Translations under genes and position numbers: made by a program
DNA from: Radicibacter daui
GTDB taxonomy: Bacteria > Pseudomonadota > Alphaproteobacteria > Radicibacterales > Radicibacteraceae
Assembly: GCA_030657355.1 (NCBI GenBank)
Contig: CP131056.1
Span: 310,001 to 374,000 of the forward strand
Direction: 5' to 3'
Length of the DNA stretch: 64,000 nt
Notes under the pieces: generated by a model
What the model was told of the DNA's origin: nothing
Databases searched by the model: none
The model's input: only the letters and a program-made list of their open reading frames with translations
In this document: positions 56,564-64,000 of the stretch, piece by piece
Numbering within the stretch: the stretch's first letter is position 1
How the letters are laid out: each line of letters opens with the position of its first letter

Positions 56564-57772
56564 TTATTCGGCGGGGACGGCTACCGGCCGGGGCTGGCGG
56601 CGGTCGAGCTGGCCGCTCAGAAGCGTGAGGCCAAGAGCGCCTGCCACCAGCAGCGCGCCGATCCAGGGCGTGGCGGAAAGGCCAAGGCCGGGCGCCTCCA
56701 CCACCTGCCCGCCAAGAGCGGAGCCGGCGGCGATGCCGAGATTGAAGGCGGCAATGTTGAGGGCGGAGGCAACATCCACCGCCTGCGGCCGATGGCGTTT
56801 GGCCAGCTGCACCACATAGAGCTGCAGCCCCGGCACATTGGCGAAGGAGAGGAAGCCCAGTGCCGCCAGCGTCACCAGCACCAGCGGCTTGGACGGCGCA
56901 GTGAAGGTGAGGACCAGCAGCACGGCGGCCTGCACGGCAAAGAGACCGATGAGTGCCCTGACCGGGTTACGGTCGGCGATGCGCCCGCCGGCAATGTTGC
57001 CGATGGCAATGGCACCGCCATAGAGCATCAGGATGAGGCTGACGGCCCCTGCCGGAAAGCCGGTGATCTGCTGCAGGAGCGGCGACAGGAAGGTGAAGGT
57101 GACAAAGGTGCCGCCATAACCGAGCGCGGTCATGGCGAAGGCCAGCAGCAGGCGCCCGCTGGAGAGCACACGCAGCTGCTCGCCAAGGCTGGCCGGGGCG
57201 GAGCGTGCCAGCCCGGCCGGCAGCAGCAGGGCAATACCGGCAACAGCGACGACGCCCAGCAGGCTCACGGCCCAGAAGGTGGCACGCCAGCCGAAGGCCT
57301 GGCCGATGAAGGTGCCGAGCGGCACGCCGGTCACGATGGCGACGGTGAGGCCGGCGAACATGAAGGCAATGGCCGAGGCACGTTTATCCTCCGGCACCAG
57401 CCCGGCGGCGATGGTGGCGCCGACAGAAAAGAAAACGCCATGGGCAAAGGCCGTCAGCACCCGGGCCACCAGCAGAGGGGCAAAGCTCGGGCTCAAGGCG
57501 GCAACGGCATTGCCGAGGATGAAGAGCCCCATCAGCCCGATGAGCAGGAGCTTGCGGTCGAGCCGGCCGGTGAGTGCCGTCAGCACCGGGGCGCCGATGG
57601 TGACGCCGAGGGCGTAGACGCTGACGATCATGCCGGCGAGCGGCAGGGTGATGCCGAGGTCATTTGCCACCGTGGGCAGCAGGCCCACGCTGACGAATTC
57701 GGTGGTGCCGATCGCGTAAGCCGCGATGGTGAGGGCAAACAGCGCCAGCGGCAGGCGGGATTTCGCGGCCAT
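56564..57772 (-). CDS. MFS transporter, AraJ/YdhP-like drug or sugar efflux
   Basis: This 402-residue, 12-helix carrier has the DHA1 pattern with the EF motif in AIGTTEFVSVGLLPTVANDLGITLPLAGMIVSVYALGVTIGAPVLTALTGRLDRK, and RVLTAFAHGVFFSVGATIAAGLVP, as in AraJ and YdhP-type exporters. The ATG at 57770-57772 follows AAGGAG by seven bases. It is divergent from a LysR gene 154 bases away and followed by the aldo/keto reductase. Confidence 0.92.
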   Translation of the reverse strand: MAAKSRLPLALFALTIAAYAIGTTEFVSVGLLPTVANDLGITLPLAGMIVSVYALGVTIGAPVLTALTGRLDRKLLLIGLMGLFILGNAVAALSPSFAPLLVARVLTAFAHGVFFSVGATIAAGLVPEDKRASAIAFMFAGLTVAIVTGVPLGTFIGQAFGWRATFWAVSLLGVVAVAGIALLLPAGLARSAPASLGEQLRVLSSGRLLLAFAMTALGYGGTFVTFTFLSPLLQQITGFPAGAVSLILMLYGGAIAIGNIAGGRIADRNPVRALIGLFAVQAAVLLVLTFTAPSKPLVLVTLAALGFLSFANVPGLQLYVVQLAKRHRPQAVDVASALNIAAFNLGIAAGSALGGQVVEAPGLGLSATPWIGALLVAGALGLTLLSGQLDRRQPRPVAVPAE

Positions 57773-57873
57773 GGCGGTCTCCTTGACGGTCATAACAGGG
57801 CGGGCAGCAGGCCCGCGGGATAACCGGCATATAGGCCCGGCATCATTGCCGCGTGTAGCGGGTGGAATGGACA

Positions 57874-57885
57874 TTCACTTGTGAA
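57874..57885. repeat. palindrome between MFS and LysR genes
   Basis: TTCACTTGTGAA has 5-bp perfect arms and lies in an AT-rich stretch 41 bases before the LysR start. It may be a LysR site for control of the divergent MFS-AKR pair; this is inference. Confidence 0.35.
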
Positions 57886-57926
57886 GTAAATTCAAAATAT
57901 GAACGAGAGTATCAGGTGGAGCGGTC

Positions 57927-58859
57927 ATGAATAACCGGGCGGGAGAGATGGAGGCTTTTGTCCAGGTGGCTGATTTCGGCGGCTTCAGTGCCGCCGGCCG
58001 GCGGCTTGGCCTTTCGCCCTCTGCAGTCAGCAAACTGATTTCCCGCATGGAAGAAAGGCTGGGCACGCGCCTCCTGGTGCGCTCCACCCGCCGCCTGTCG
58101 CTGACGCCGGAAGGGGAGAGTTACCTTGCCCGGGCGCGCGCTATCCTTGCCGAGATTGACGAGACCGAGCGCGAGGTGGCGCATGGAGCCCTTGCCGCGC
58201 CGCGCGGGTGCCTCCGGGTAAACACCTCGGTTCCCGTCGGCATGCGCTGCATTGCGCCGCTGATGCCCGCCTTCCTGCAGCGTTATCCCGAGGTTGAGGT
58301 CGACCTTTCACTGTCGGACGAGACGATCGACCTGATCGGCGAACGGGCGGATGTGGCGATCCGTGTTGGCCCCTTGCGCGATTCCGCCCTTATGGCCCGC
58401 CGGCTGGCCGAAAGCCCCTATGATGTCGTGGCCTCACCGGATTATCTCGCTCGCCTCGGCACCCCGCGGTTGCCCGCTGATCTCGCCGGCCATAACTGCC
58501 TTGGCTTTACCTTCCGGCGAACCTTCAGCGACTGGCCGTTCCGGGTGGTTAACGAAAAGGGTTTGCCGGGGGAGCGGATCGAGCGGCGCGCCATTGCCGG
58601 AAACTTTCAGGCCAACAATGGCGAGACGGTCCGGCAGATGGCGCTGGCTGGCCTCGGCATTGCCCGTCTTGCCAGCTTCCACGTGTTTGAGGATATCGCT
58701 GCCGGGCGGCTCGTCCGGCTGCTTGCAGCCTTCAACCCCGGGGATATCGAGCCGGTGCATGCCGTCTTTGTCGGCCATGCCCAGCTGGCGGCGCGTGTTC
58801 GCGCCTTTGTCGATTTTCTGGCGCTGACCCTGCCGCAATCCTTCGCCACAACCGGGTAG
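57927..58859 (+). CDS. LysR family transcriptional regulator
   Basis: This 310-residue regulator has the helix-turn-helix MEAFVQVADFGGFSAAGRRLGLSPSAVSKLISRMEERLGTRLLVRSTRRLSLTPEGESYL and an effector domain starting LRVNTSVPVGMRCIAPLMPAFLQRYPEVEVDLSLSDETIDLIGERADVAIRVG, of the group with the RXAPxMPxFL segment. GGAG lies seven bases before the ATG. It is divergent from MFS-AKR, its probable targets. Confidence 0.94.
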   Translation: MNNRAGEMEAFVQVADFGGFSAAGRRLGLSPSAVSKLISRMEERLGTRLLVRSTRRLSLTPEGESYLARARAILAEIDETEREVAHGALAAPRGCLRVNTSVPVGMRCIAPLMPAFLQRYPEVEVDLSLSDETIDLIGERADVAIRVGPLRDSALMARRLAESPYDVVASPDYLARLGTPRLPADLAGHNCLGFTFRRTFSDWPFRVVNEKGLPGERIERRAIAGNFQANNGETVRQMALAGLGIARLASFHVFEDIAAGRLVRLLAAFNPGDIEPVHAVFVGHAQLAARVRAFVDFLALTLPQSFATTG

Positions 58860-58910
58860 GCGTGCCGGTAATTGCCGGTTTTGTGACTTTTGAACAAGGA
58901 AACTGCGCGC

Positions 58911-58928
58911 CTGTCGCGTAACTGTAAT
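58911..58928 (+). promoter_or_regulatory. possible Pho box before ABC importer
   Basis: CTGTCGC, four bases, CTGTAAT match the Pho box pattern CTGTCAT-N4-CTGTCAY with 5 and 6 of 7 positions. TAAGGT ten bases downstream could be the -10. Support is moderate. Confidence 0.4.
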
Positions 58929-59005
58929 CGTCGCTGACTAAGGTCCGCCCTTGGCCGGGTGGCTCGAACTGCCCGGCGCCAGCTATTAAGCGCGCGGGGC
59001 AGGCG

Positions 59006-60133
59006 ATGAGCGGTATCTCCCGGCGGGCCGAAGCGGCCGAGGCCGTTACCGTCCGCAATGTCAGCCAGGATTACGGCACCAGCCGGGTCCTGAACGGCGT
59101 CGATTTTGCGCTGCCGACCGGCCAGGTCATGGCCCTGCTCGGGCCATCCGGCTGCGGCAAGACCACCCTGCTTCGCCTCGTTGCCGGTCTGCTTGCCCCG
59201 TCAATCGGGTCCGTGGGCATTGCCGGCAATCTGGTGGCGGACGCTTCCACCGGCTTTTTCCTGCCGCCGGAAAAACGCGGTCTCGGTATGGTGTTTCAGG
59301 ACTATGCCCTCTGGCCGCACATGACCATCGGTGAAAATGTCGCCTTTCCGCTCGAGATGCGCGGCATCGGCCGCAGTGAGCGTGAAACCCGCGTGGAGGC
59401 TGCGCTTCAGCGGGTCGGCCTAGGCGGTTTCGGGGCGCGCCGTCCTTCCGATCTTTCCGGTGGCCAGCAGCAGCGTGTGGCCATTGCCCGCGCCATCGTT
59501 GCCGAGCCGGGCCTCGTGCTGTTCGACGAGCCGCTATCCAACCTTGACCGCGAACTGCGCGAGCAGCTGGTGGGCGAGATTGGCGAACTGGTGGCGACCC
59601 TTGGCCTTACCGCCCTCTATGTAACGCATGATCAGGCAGAGGCCTTTTCGCTCGCCGATAGTGTCGCCGTCATGCGCGGCGGCCACATCGTGCAGGCCGA
59701 TAGTCCCGAACAGCTGGTGGCGCAGCCCGCCACGCCCGACGTCGCGGAGTTTCTGAAGCTCGGCACGGTGGTGGAGGTCGAGGCGCACGGCGATGGCTGG
59801 TGGTTGCCCGGTGCCGTCGAGGCGCTGCTGCCTCGTTCTCTGGGGCCCGCGGGTACGGACGATGCCGTGCTGCTGCTCACCCGGTCGGCCCTGCGCCCGG
59901 TTGCCAGCGGGGAAGGCCAGCTTCAGGCCGTTGTCCGCCGCTCGCAGTTCCGCGGTGACCATCATCTCCTCACCCTCGTCCTGCCGCGTGCCGGCGAGAT
60001 CGAACTTTCCTTGACCAGTGATCGCCGGGCCCAGCCGGGTGAGCGGTTGGGCCTCGCCCTGGTGCCGGAAGCGCTGCGGTGGTTTGCCCGCTCACGGCCG
60101 GTGCCGGTGCGCCTGTCCGAGCCGGCGCTCTAG
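59006..60133 (+). CDS. ABC transporter ATPase, Fe3+/phosphonate-type importer
   Basis: This 375-residue ATPase has Walker [21 protein letters not shown]-loop [24 protein letters not shown], signature [19 protein letters not shown], Walker [21 protein letters not shown]-loop [14 protein letters not shown] and a C-terminal TOBE-like regulatory domain. The layout is of the FbpC/PotA group. It is followed by the binding protein 122 bases downstream and by a fused permease, an AfuABC/FbpABC-like set that could carry Fe3+, sugar phosphates or 2-aminoethylphosphonate. Confidence 0.92.
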   Translation: MSGISRRAEAAEAVTVRNVSQDYGTSRVLNGVDFALPTGQVMALLGPSGCGKTTLLRLVAGLLAPSIGSVGIAGNLVADASTGFFLPPEKRGLGMVFQDYALWPHMTIGENVAFPLEMRGIGRSERETRVEAALQRVGLGGFGARRPSDLSGGQQQRVAIARAIVAEPGLVLFDEPLSNLDRELREQLVGEIGELVATLGLTALYVTHDQAEAFSLADSVAVMRGGHIVQADSPEQLVAQPATPDVAEFLKLGTVVEVEAHGDGWWLPGAVEALLPRSLGPAGTDDAVLLLTRSALRPVASGEGQLQAVVRRSQFRGDHHLLTLVLPRAGEIELSLTSDRRAQPGERLGLALVPEALRWFARSRPVPVRLSEPAL

Positions 60134-60255
60134 CAGCCGCGACCCTTTTTCAGCCGGATTTCCCGCCGGGAGGGGGAGGCGGGAAGATCCGGCCATTTCG
60201 ATATCGCAACTTTTTGGCCAGAGGCCAGGCCCCCGAAGAAGGACAAGCTATCGCC

Positions 60256-61209
60256 ATGCTCAAGAAATCGCTGCTTTCCACGCTCGTTATCGCCGGCTCG
60301 CTGGTGAGCGTTGCCGCCCATGCGGACATCACCATCTACACCGCCGGCCCGGCTGGCCTGATCAAGAAGCTGACCGACGGCTTCACCGCCGATACCGGCA
60401 TCAAGACCGATGTGTTCCAGAGCACCACCGGCAAGGTCATGGCCCGTATCGAGGCCGAAGCCGCCAATCCGGTGGTCGATGTGCTGATCTCCGCCTCCTG
60501 GGATACCGCCAACGACTTTACCCAGCGCGGCCTGCTGCTGCCCTACACCAGCCCCAACGCCGCCAAGGTGCCGGACTTCCTGAAGAGCGAAACCGCCGTG
60601 GCGCAGGGCATCTCCGCCCTCGGCATCGTCTGGAACACCAAGAGCGGCACGCCGAAGCCGGCCGACTGGGCCGACCTCACCAGGCCGGAATACAAGGATC
60701 TGGTGAACATTCCCGATCCGGCCCAGTCCGGCTCCTCCTTCGAGCTCACCGCCTCGCTGGTGGCCAAGGATGGCTGGGACCTGTTCAAGAAGCTCAATGA
60801 CAATGGTGCCATCATCGCCGGTGCCAATGCCGATGCGCTGAACCCGGTGCTGCAGGGCGCCAAGGCCGCCGTGTTCGGCGCCGTGGACTACATCGCCATG
60901 GGCAGCCAGGCCAAGGGCGAGTCGATCGAGGTGATCTTCCCGGCTTCCGGCACCGTCATCGCGCCGCGCCCGATGATGATCTTCAAGTCCTCCCAGCATC
61001 AGGACGAAGCCAGGAAGTTCATCGACTACGTGCTGTCGGAAAAGGGCCAGAAGGAAGTGGCCGCCACCTATCTGATGCCGGCCCGCACCGATATCCCGGC
61101 GGACCGTCCGCTGATCAGCGATCTCAAGATCCTGCCGGTCGACGCCGGTTCGATCTACCCGAAGCGTGACGAAACGCTGGCGACCTTCGCCAAGACCTTC
61201 GGCAAGTAA
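60256..61209 (+). CDS. ABC transporter periplasmic binding protein (Fe3+/phosphonate-type)
   Basis: This 317-residue protein starts with a signal peptide (LKKSLLSTLVIAGSLVSVAAHA, cut before DITIYT) and belongs to the SBP_bac_6/11-like family: DITIYTAGPAGLIKKLTDGFTADTGIKTDVFQSTTGKVMARIEAEAANPVVDVLIS, with STTG as the expected anion-binding site, FLKSETAVAQGISALGIVWNTK, and FIDYVLSEKGQKEVAATYLMPARTDI. The tyrosine pair that ferric-binding FbpA uses is not evident, so an anionic ligand, perhaps a phosphonate, is as plausible as iron. The longer frame upstream is non-coding. Confidence 0.88.
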   Translation: MLKKSLLSTLVIAGSLVSVAAHADITIYTAGPAGLIKKLTDGFTADTGIKTDVFQSTTGKVMARIEAEAANPVVDVLISASWDTANDFTQRGLLLPYTSPNAAKVPDFLKSETAVAQGISALGIVWNTKSGTPKPADWADLTRPEYKDLVNIPDPAQSGSSFELTASLVAKDGWDLFKKLNDNGAIIAGANADALNPVLQGAKAAVFGAVDYIAMGSQAKGESIEVIFPASGTVIAPRPMMIFKSSQHQDEARKFIDYVLSEKGQKEVAATYLMPARTDIPADRPLISDLKILPVDAGSIYPKRDETLATFAKTFGK

Positions 61210-61233
61210 GCAACACCGGCACGGAGGTTCATG

Positions 61234-62922
61234 ATGAAGGCGGGCGCGGCAACAGGGCGGATATCGGGTACCGGCCCGCTCTTCTGGGCGGTAACGGGGC
61301 TCCTGCTTCTGCTCGTTGCCTTTCCGCTCGCCTTCATCATCCTTCAGGCCATCTTTCCGGAAATCGGCCATGCCAGCCTGGCACGGCCTTTTTCCGGCAT
61401 GGTGGCCGCGCTCGGCGACTGGAAGCTGCTGGGCATGGCGCGCAATACCGTCGCGCTCGGCATCATGGTTATGGCGGGGGCCGCGCTGCTGGCCATTCCG
61501 CTCGGTGTGTTCCGCGTCCTCTTCCGCCTGCCGCTCGGGCGCTTCTGGGACCTGTGTTTCCTCGTCCCCTTCATGATCCCGCCCTATATCGCCACGCTCG
61601 GCTGGATCATGACGCTGCAGCCACGCGGGTATCTGCAGCAGCTCACCGGCATCAATGGCGCCGGGTTTCTGTTCTCCATTCCCGGCGTTGCCTTCGTGAT
61701 GGTGCTCAGCACCTTCCCGGTCGTCTATTTTGCCGTCTCGCGCACGCTGGAAGCCGTCGGCCAGCGTTACGGCGATGTGGCGCGCGTGTTCGGTGCCTCG
61801 CCGCTGCGGGCCTTCTGGCGCATCACCCTGCCGCTTGCCACCCCCGGCCTTGCCGCCAGCCTGCTGCTCGTCTTCGCCATGGCGATCGAGGAATATGGCA
61901 CCCCTGCTGCGCTTGGCCGCCGCGCCGGCTTTGACGTGCTGGTAACCGGCGTCGATAATCGCATCTCCGACTGGCCGATCGATCTTTCCGGCGCTGCCGT
62001 CCTGTCGCTGCTGCTGGTCGGGCTTTCGCTCATCGCCTTCTTTACCCAGCTGCGCATCCTCTCCCGCCGTAATTATGAGACGACGGGCGGCAAGCCGCAG
62101 GCCATCGAGCGCCGGCCACTCGGCCTCTGGACGGTTCCTGTCCTGCTCTTCTTCGCTTTCGCAGCCTTCATCGCCTGCGCCGTGCCGCTGCTGGCCATTC
62201 TGGCAACCGCGCTTCAGCGCACGCTGTCCGGCGGCCTCGCCTTCGGTAATTTCGGCCTGCAGAATTTTACCGAGATCTGGTCGCAGGGCTCGGACGGCCT
62301 GACGGCGCTGATGAGCAGCCTGTCGCTAGGCGTCTCGACCGCGCTTATCACCGGCCTTCTCGGGGCGCTTGCGTCCTATTTTGTCGTGCGGGGTACCGGA
62401 CGCGGCCGGGTGCTGCTGGATGCGCTCAGCGTTCTGCCCAATGCGCTGCCTGGCGTTGTGGTGGCCGTCGGCCTCATTCTGGCGTGGAACCAGCCATGGC
62501 TGCCGGTCTCACCCTACAACACGCCCTTTATCCTGCTGATTGCCTACTGCTGCATCCTGCTGCCGTTCCCGGTGCGTTATGCCAATGCAGCCTTCCGCCA
62601 GATCGGCACCAGCCTCGAGTCCGCGGCCCGGGTGGCGGGCGCCGGTCCCGTCGTGACCCTGCGGCGCATCCTCGGCCCGCTGGTGGCGCCGAGCATGGTC
62701 TCGGCCATGCTGCTGGTCTTTGCCGTCGCCTCGCGGGAACTGGTGGCCTCCATCCTCGTGGCGCCGGTCGGCATGACCACGGTTGCCACCTTCATCTGGC
62801 GTCAGTTCGAGCAGGGTTCGGTCGGGCTCGGCATGGCGATGGCCTTTACCGCCATTCTCATCACCACCGCGCTGCCGCTGATCGTGCTGATCGCCATGCG
62901 CCGCACCCGCATGGTGCTTTAG
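61234..62922 (+). CDS. ABC transporter permease, two fused domains
   Basis: This 562-residue, about 12-helix permease consists of two tandem permease domains, each with an EAA loop: AVGQRYGDVARVFGASPLRAFWRITLPLATPGLAASLLLVFAMAIEEYG in the first half and AARVAGAGPVVTLRRILGPLVAPSMVSAMLLVFAVASRELVASILV in the second. This is the FbpB/AfuB/PhnU-type fusion. Of two adjacent ATG codons, the second has GGAGG at better distance. The gene ends with a four-base overlap with the convergent LysR gene. Confidence 0.92.
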   Translation: MKAGAATGRISGTGPLFWAVTGLLLLLVAFPLAFIILQAIFPEIGHASLARPFSGMVAALGDWKLLGMARNTVALGIMVMAGAALLAIPLGVFRVLFRLPLGRFWDLCFLVPFMIPPYIATLGWIMTLQPRGYLQQLTGINGAGFLFSIPGVAFVMVLSTFPVVYFAVSRTLEAVGQRYGDVARVFGASPLRAFWRITLPLATPGLAASLLLVFAMAIEEYGTPAALGRRAGFDVLVTGVDNRISDWPIDLSGAAVLSLLLVGLSLIAFFTQLRILSRRNYETTGGKPQAIERRPLGLWTVPVLLFFAFAAFIACAVPLLAILATALQRTLSGGLAFGNFGLQNFTEIWSQGSDGLTALMSSLSLGVSTALITGLLGALASYFVVRGTGRGRVLLDALSVLPNALPGVVVAVGLILAWNQPWLPVSPYNTPFILLIAYCCILLPFPVRYANAAFRQIGTSLESAARVAGAGPVVTLRRILGPLVAPSMVSAMLLVFAVASRELVASILVAPVGMTTVATFIWRQFEQGSVGLGMAMAFTAILITTALPLIVLIAMRRTRMVL

Positions 62923-63857
62923 TCGGCCACTGGTAGTTCGCGGTCCCAGGGCGGCAGGGCGCCGCTGGCGGTGCCATAGGCCGCCATCAGGAAATTTACG
63001 AAGGCGGCGACCTTGGCGGTCTGTCGCCGCTCCGGATACAGCGCCATCACCCCGCTGATCACCCGGACCGGATGATCGAGGGTCAGTGCCACCAGCCGCC
63101 CGTCGCGCAGCGCATCGCCGACGATAAAGGTCGGCTGGTAGATGATGCCCAGCCCGGCAACCGCCCCTTCCATCAGCGCATCGCCGTTGCTGGCAATCAG
63201 CGATCCTGAAATGGCGGTGCGGATGTCGCCCTTGGTGCCAAACCACCATTCCCGCGCGCCCAGCGTGGGGGAGAGGGTGTAACCAAGGCACTCATGATCG
63301 GCGAGGTCCGCCACGGTCCGCGGCGCTCCCCGGCGCGCCAGATAGGCGGGCGCGGCGCACAGGGCGAGATTGCACGGCGCCAGCAGCCGGGCGGAAAGGC
63401 CGCGATTGTCCCGCTGGCTGACGCGGATGGCGAGATCCCAGCCCTCCTCCGTCAGGTCGATCACCCGGTCATTGAGGCCCAGCTCGACGCGCAGATGCGG
63501 ATATTGTTCGGCAAAACCCGCCATCAGCGGGGCGATCTGGCGGGTGCCGAAACTGACCGGGGCATTGACCCGCAAATTGCCGCGCAGCTCCACCCGTTCG
63601 GCGCTTGCCGCCGCCTCCACCTCCTCTACCTCGGCCAGAATGCGTTCGGCACCATCGAGGAAACGTCGCCCGGCCTCGGTCAGGGTCAGGCGCCTTGTCG
63701 TGCGGTGCAGCAGCTTGACGCCCAGCCGTTCTTCCAGTGCCGCCAGATATTTGGTCGCCATGGTGGGCGACATGCGCAGCGAGCGGGCGGCGGCTGAAAT
63801 GCCGCCGAGCGCGGCGACACGGGCAAAAACCTCCATGCCGAGAAACCGGTCAAGCAT
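62919..63857 (-). CDS. LysR family transcriptional regulator
   Basis: This 312-residue regulator has the helix-turn-helix MEVFARVAALGGISAAARSLRMSPTMATKYLAALEERLGVKLLHRTTRRLTLTEAG and an effector domain with LRVNAPVSFGTRQIAPLMAGFAEQYPHLRVELGLNDRVIDLTEEGWDLAIRV, of the CrgA/YhjC-like group. Its 3' end overlaps the permease gene by four bases. It is divergent from a gene starting at 63984, its likely target. Confidence 0.94.
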   Translation of the reverse strand: MLDRFLGMEVFARVAALGGISAAARSLRMSPTMATKYLAALEERLGVKLLHRTTRRLTLTEAGRRFLDGAERILAEVEEVEAAASAERVELRGNLRVNAPVSFGTRQIAPLMAGFAEQYPHLRVELGLNDRVIDLTEEGWDLAIRVSQRDNRGLSARLLAPCNLALCAAPAYLARRGAPRTVADLADHECLGYTLSPTLGAREWWFGTKGDIRTAISGSLIASNGDALMEGAVAGLGIIYQPTFIVGDALRDGRLVALTLDHPVRVISGVMALYPERRQTAKVAAFVNFLMAAYGTASGALPPWDRELPVAD

Positions 63858-63918
63858 GTGCGCCGCCCTCCGTCATTTCACTCTGATGGTGTGAACTGTC
63901 GTTCCAACAAAGCGGATT

Positions 63919-63945
63919 ATCATGATTTGAGTTTGAAGTCATGAT
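63919..63945. promoter_or_regulatory. inverted repeat between LysR and next gene
   Basis: ATCATGA (63919-63925) and TCATGAT (63939-63945) are perfect 7-bp arms with a 13-base spacer, midway between the LysR start and the gene at 63984. This looks like a LysR binding site. Confidence 0.5.
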
Positions 63946-63983
63946 GAGGGTCTCAAATGTTTTCCTCCCTCAGGAGAGTTTTG

Positions 63984-64000
63984 ATGATCGACAACCGTAC
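63984..64000 (+). CDS. start of an unidentified gene (truncated by window)
   Basis: ATG at 63984 with AGGAG seven bases upstream begins a frame reading Met-Ile-Asp-Asn-Arg before the window ends. It is divergent from the LysR gene, so it is probably its regulated target. Nothing more can be said about the product. Confidence 0.5.

Overview
The window is about 64 kb of a high-G+C, gene-dense bacterial chromosome. Gene content and order point to an alphaproteobacterium, probably Rhodospirillales-like: a DUF1150 protein beside Hsp20, a 180-kDa NAD-glutamate dehydrogenase, rbfA-truB-rpsO-pnp, a HutF-type histidine pathway, and Rhizobium/Rhodospirillales-type transporters and LysR regulators. I cannot name the species. 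I saw no rRNA, tRNA, CRISPR array, insertion sequence or phage gene.

Layout. 0-5.4 kb (minus strand): the start of rpsA (cut by the window edge), cmk, DUF1150, hsp20 with a clear sigma-32 promoter and a leader that can hide its ribosome binding site, an orphan PAS histidine kinase and a MarR regulator. 5.8-10 kb: rbfA-truB-rpsO-pnp, detached from its usual partners nusA-infB. 10-14 kb: a membrane protein and clpB with a second sigma-32 promoter. 14-23.8 kb: mixed housekeeping and accessory genes (left-handed beta-helix protein, AraC, two MFS carriers, alpha/beta hydrolase, a nitronate monooxygenase-like protein with Fe-S-type cysteines, GDPD, DUF3108, GNAT). 23.8-30 kb: NAD-glutamate dehydrogenase and a pentapeptide-repeat protein. 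30.3-31.4 kb: the divergent organic peroxide pair ohrR/ohr with operators.

31.5-39.3 kb: a complete CMP-pseudaminic acid pathway, transcribed pseB-C-F-G-H-I with overlapping or touching genes and ending in a nucleoside 2-deoxyribosyltransferase-family gene. Divergent from it is a strongly AT-rich gene resembling KpsS/KpsC capsule glycosyltransferases. G+C falls steadily from pseI to that gene, which suggests horizontal acquisition.

39.3-50.1 kb: a histidine utilisation locus in two divergent units, hutF-(ABC transporter)-hutH-like-hutI and hutC-hutU-hutD. Both units carry a TTGTATAGRCAA element, probably the HutC operator. The only histidine ammonia-lyase homologue here has lost exactly the Ala-Ser-Gly tripeptide that forms the MIO cofactor, while the other active-site motifs remain. 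No canonical hutH and no hutG is present. I consider this the most unusual feature of the window.

50-64 kb: small metabolic genes (ChaC, YbaK), an S-adenosylhomocysteinase-fold protein with an altered active site, several regulator/MFS pairs (one TetR/MFS pair with two perfect tandem palindromes between the genes), an aldo/keto reductase, and an ABC importer of the Fe3+/phosphonate type with a possible Pho box in front. All calls come from reading the sequence by eye; no database search was run.
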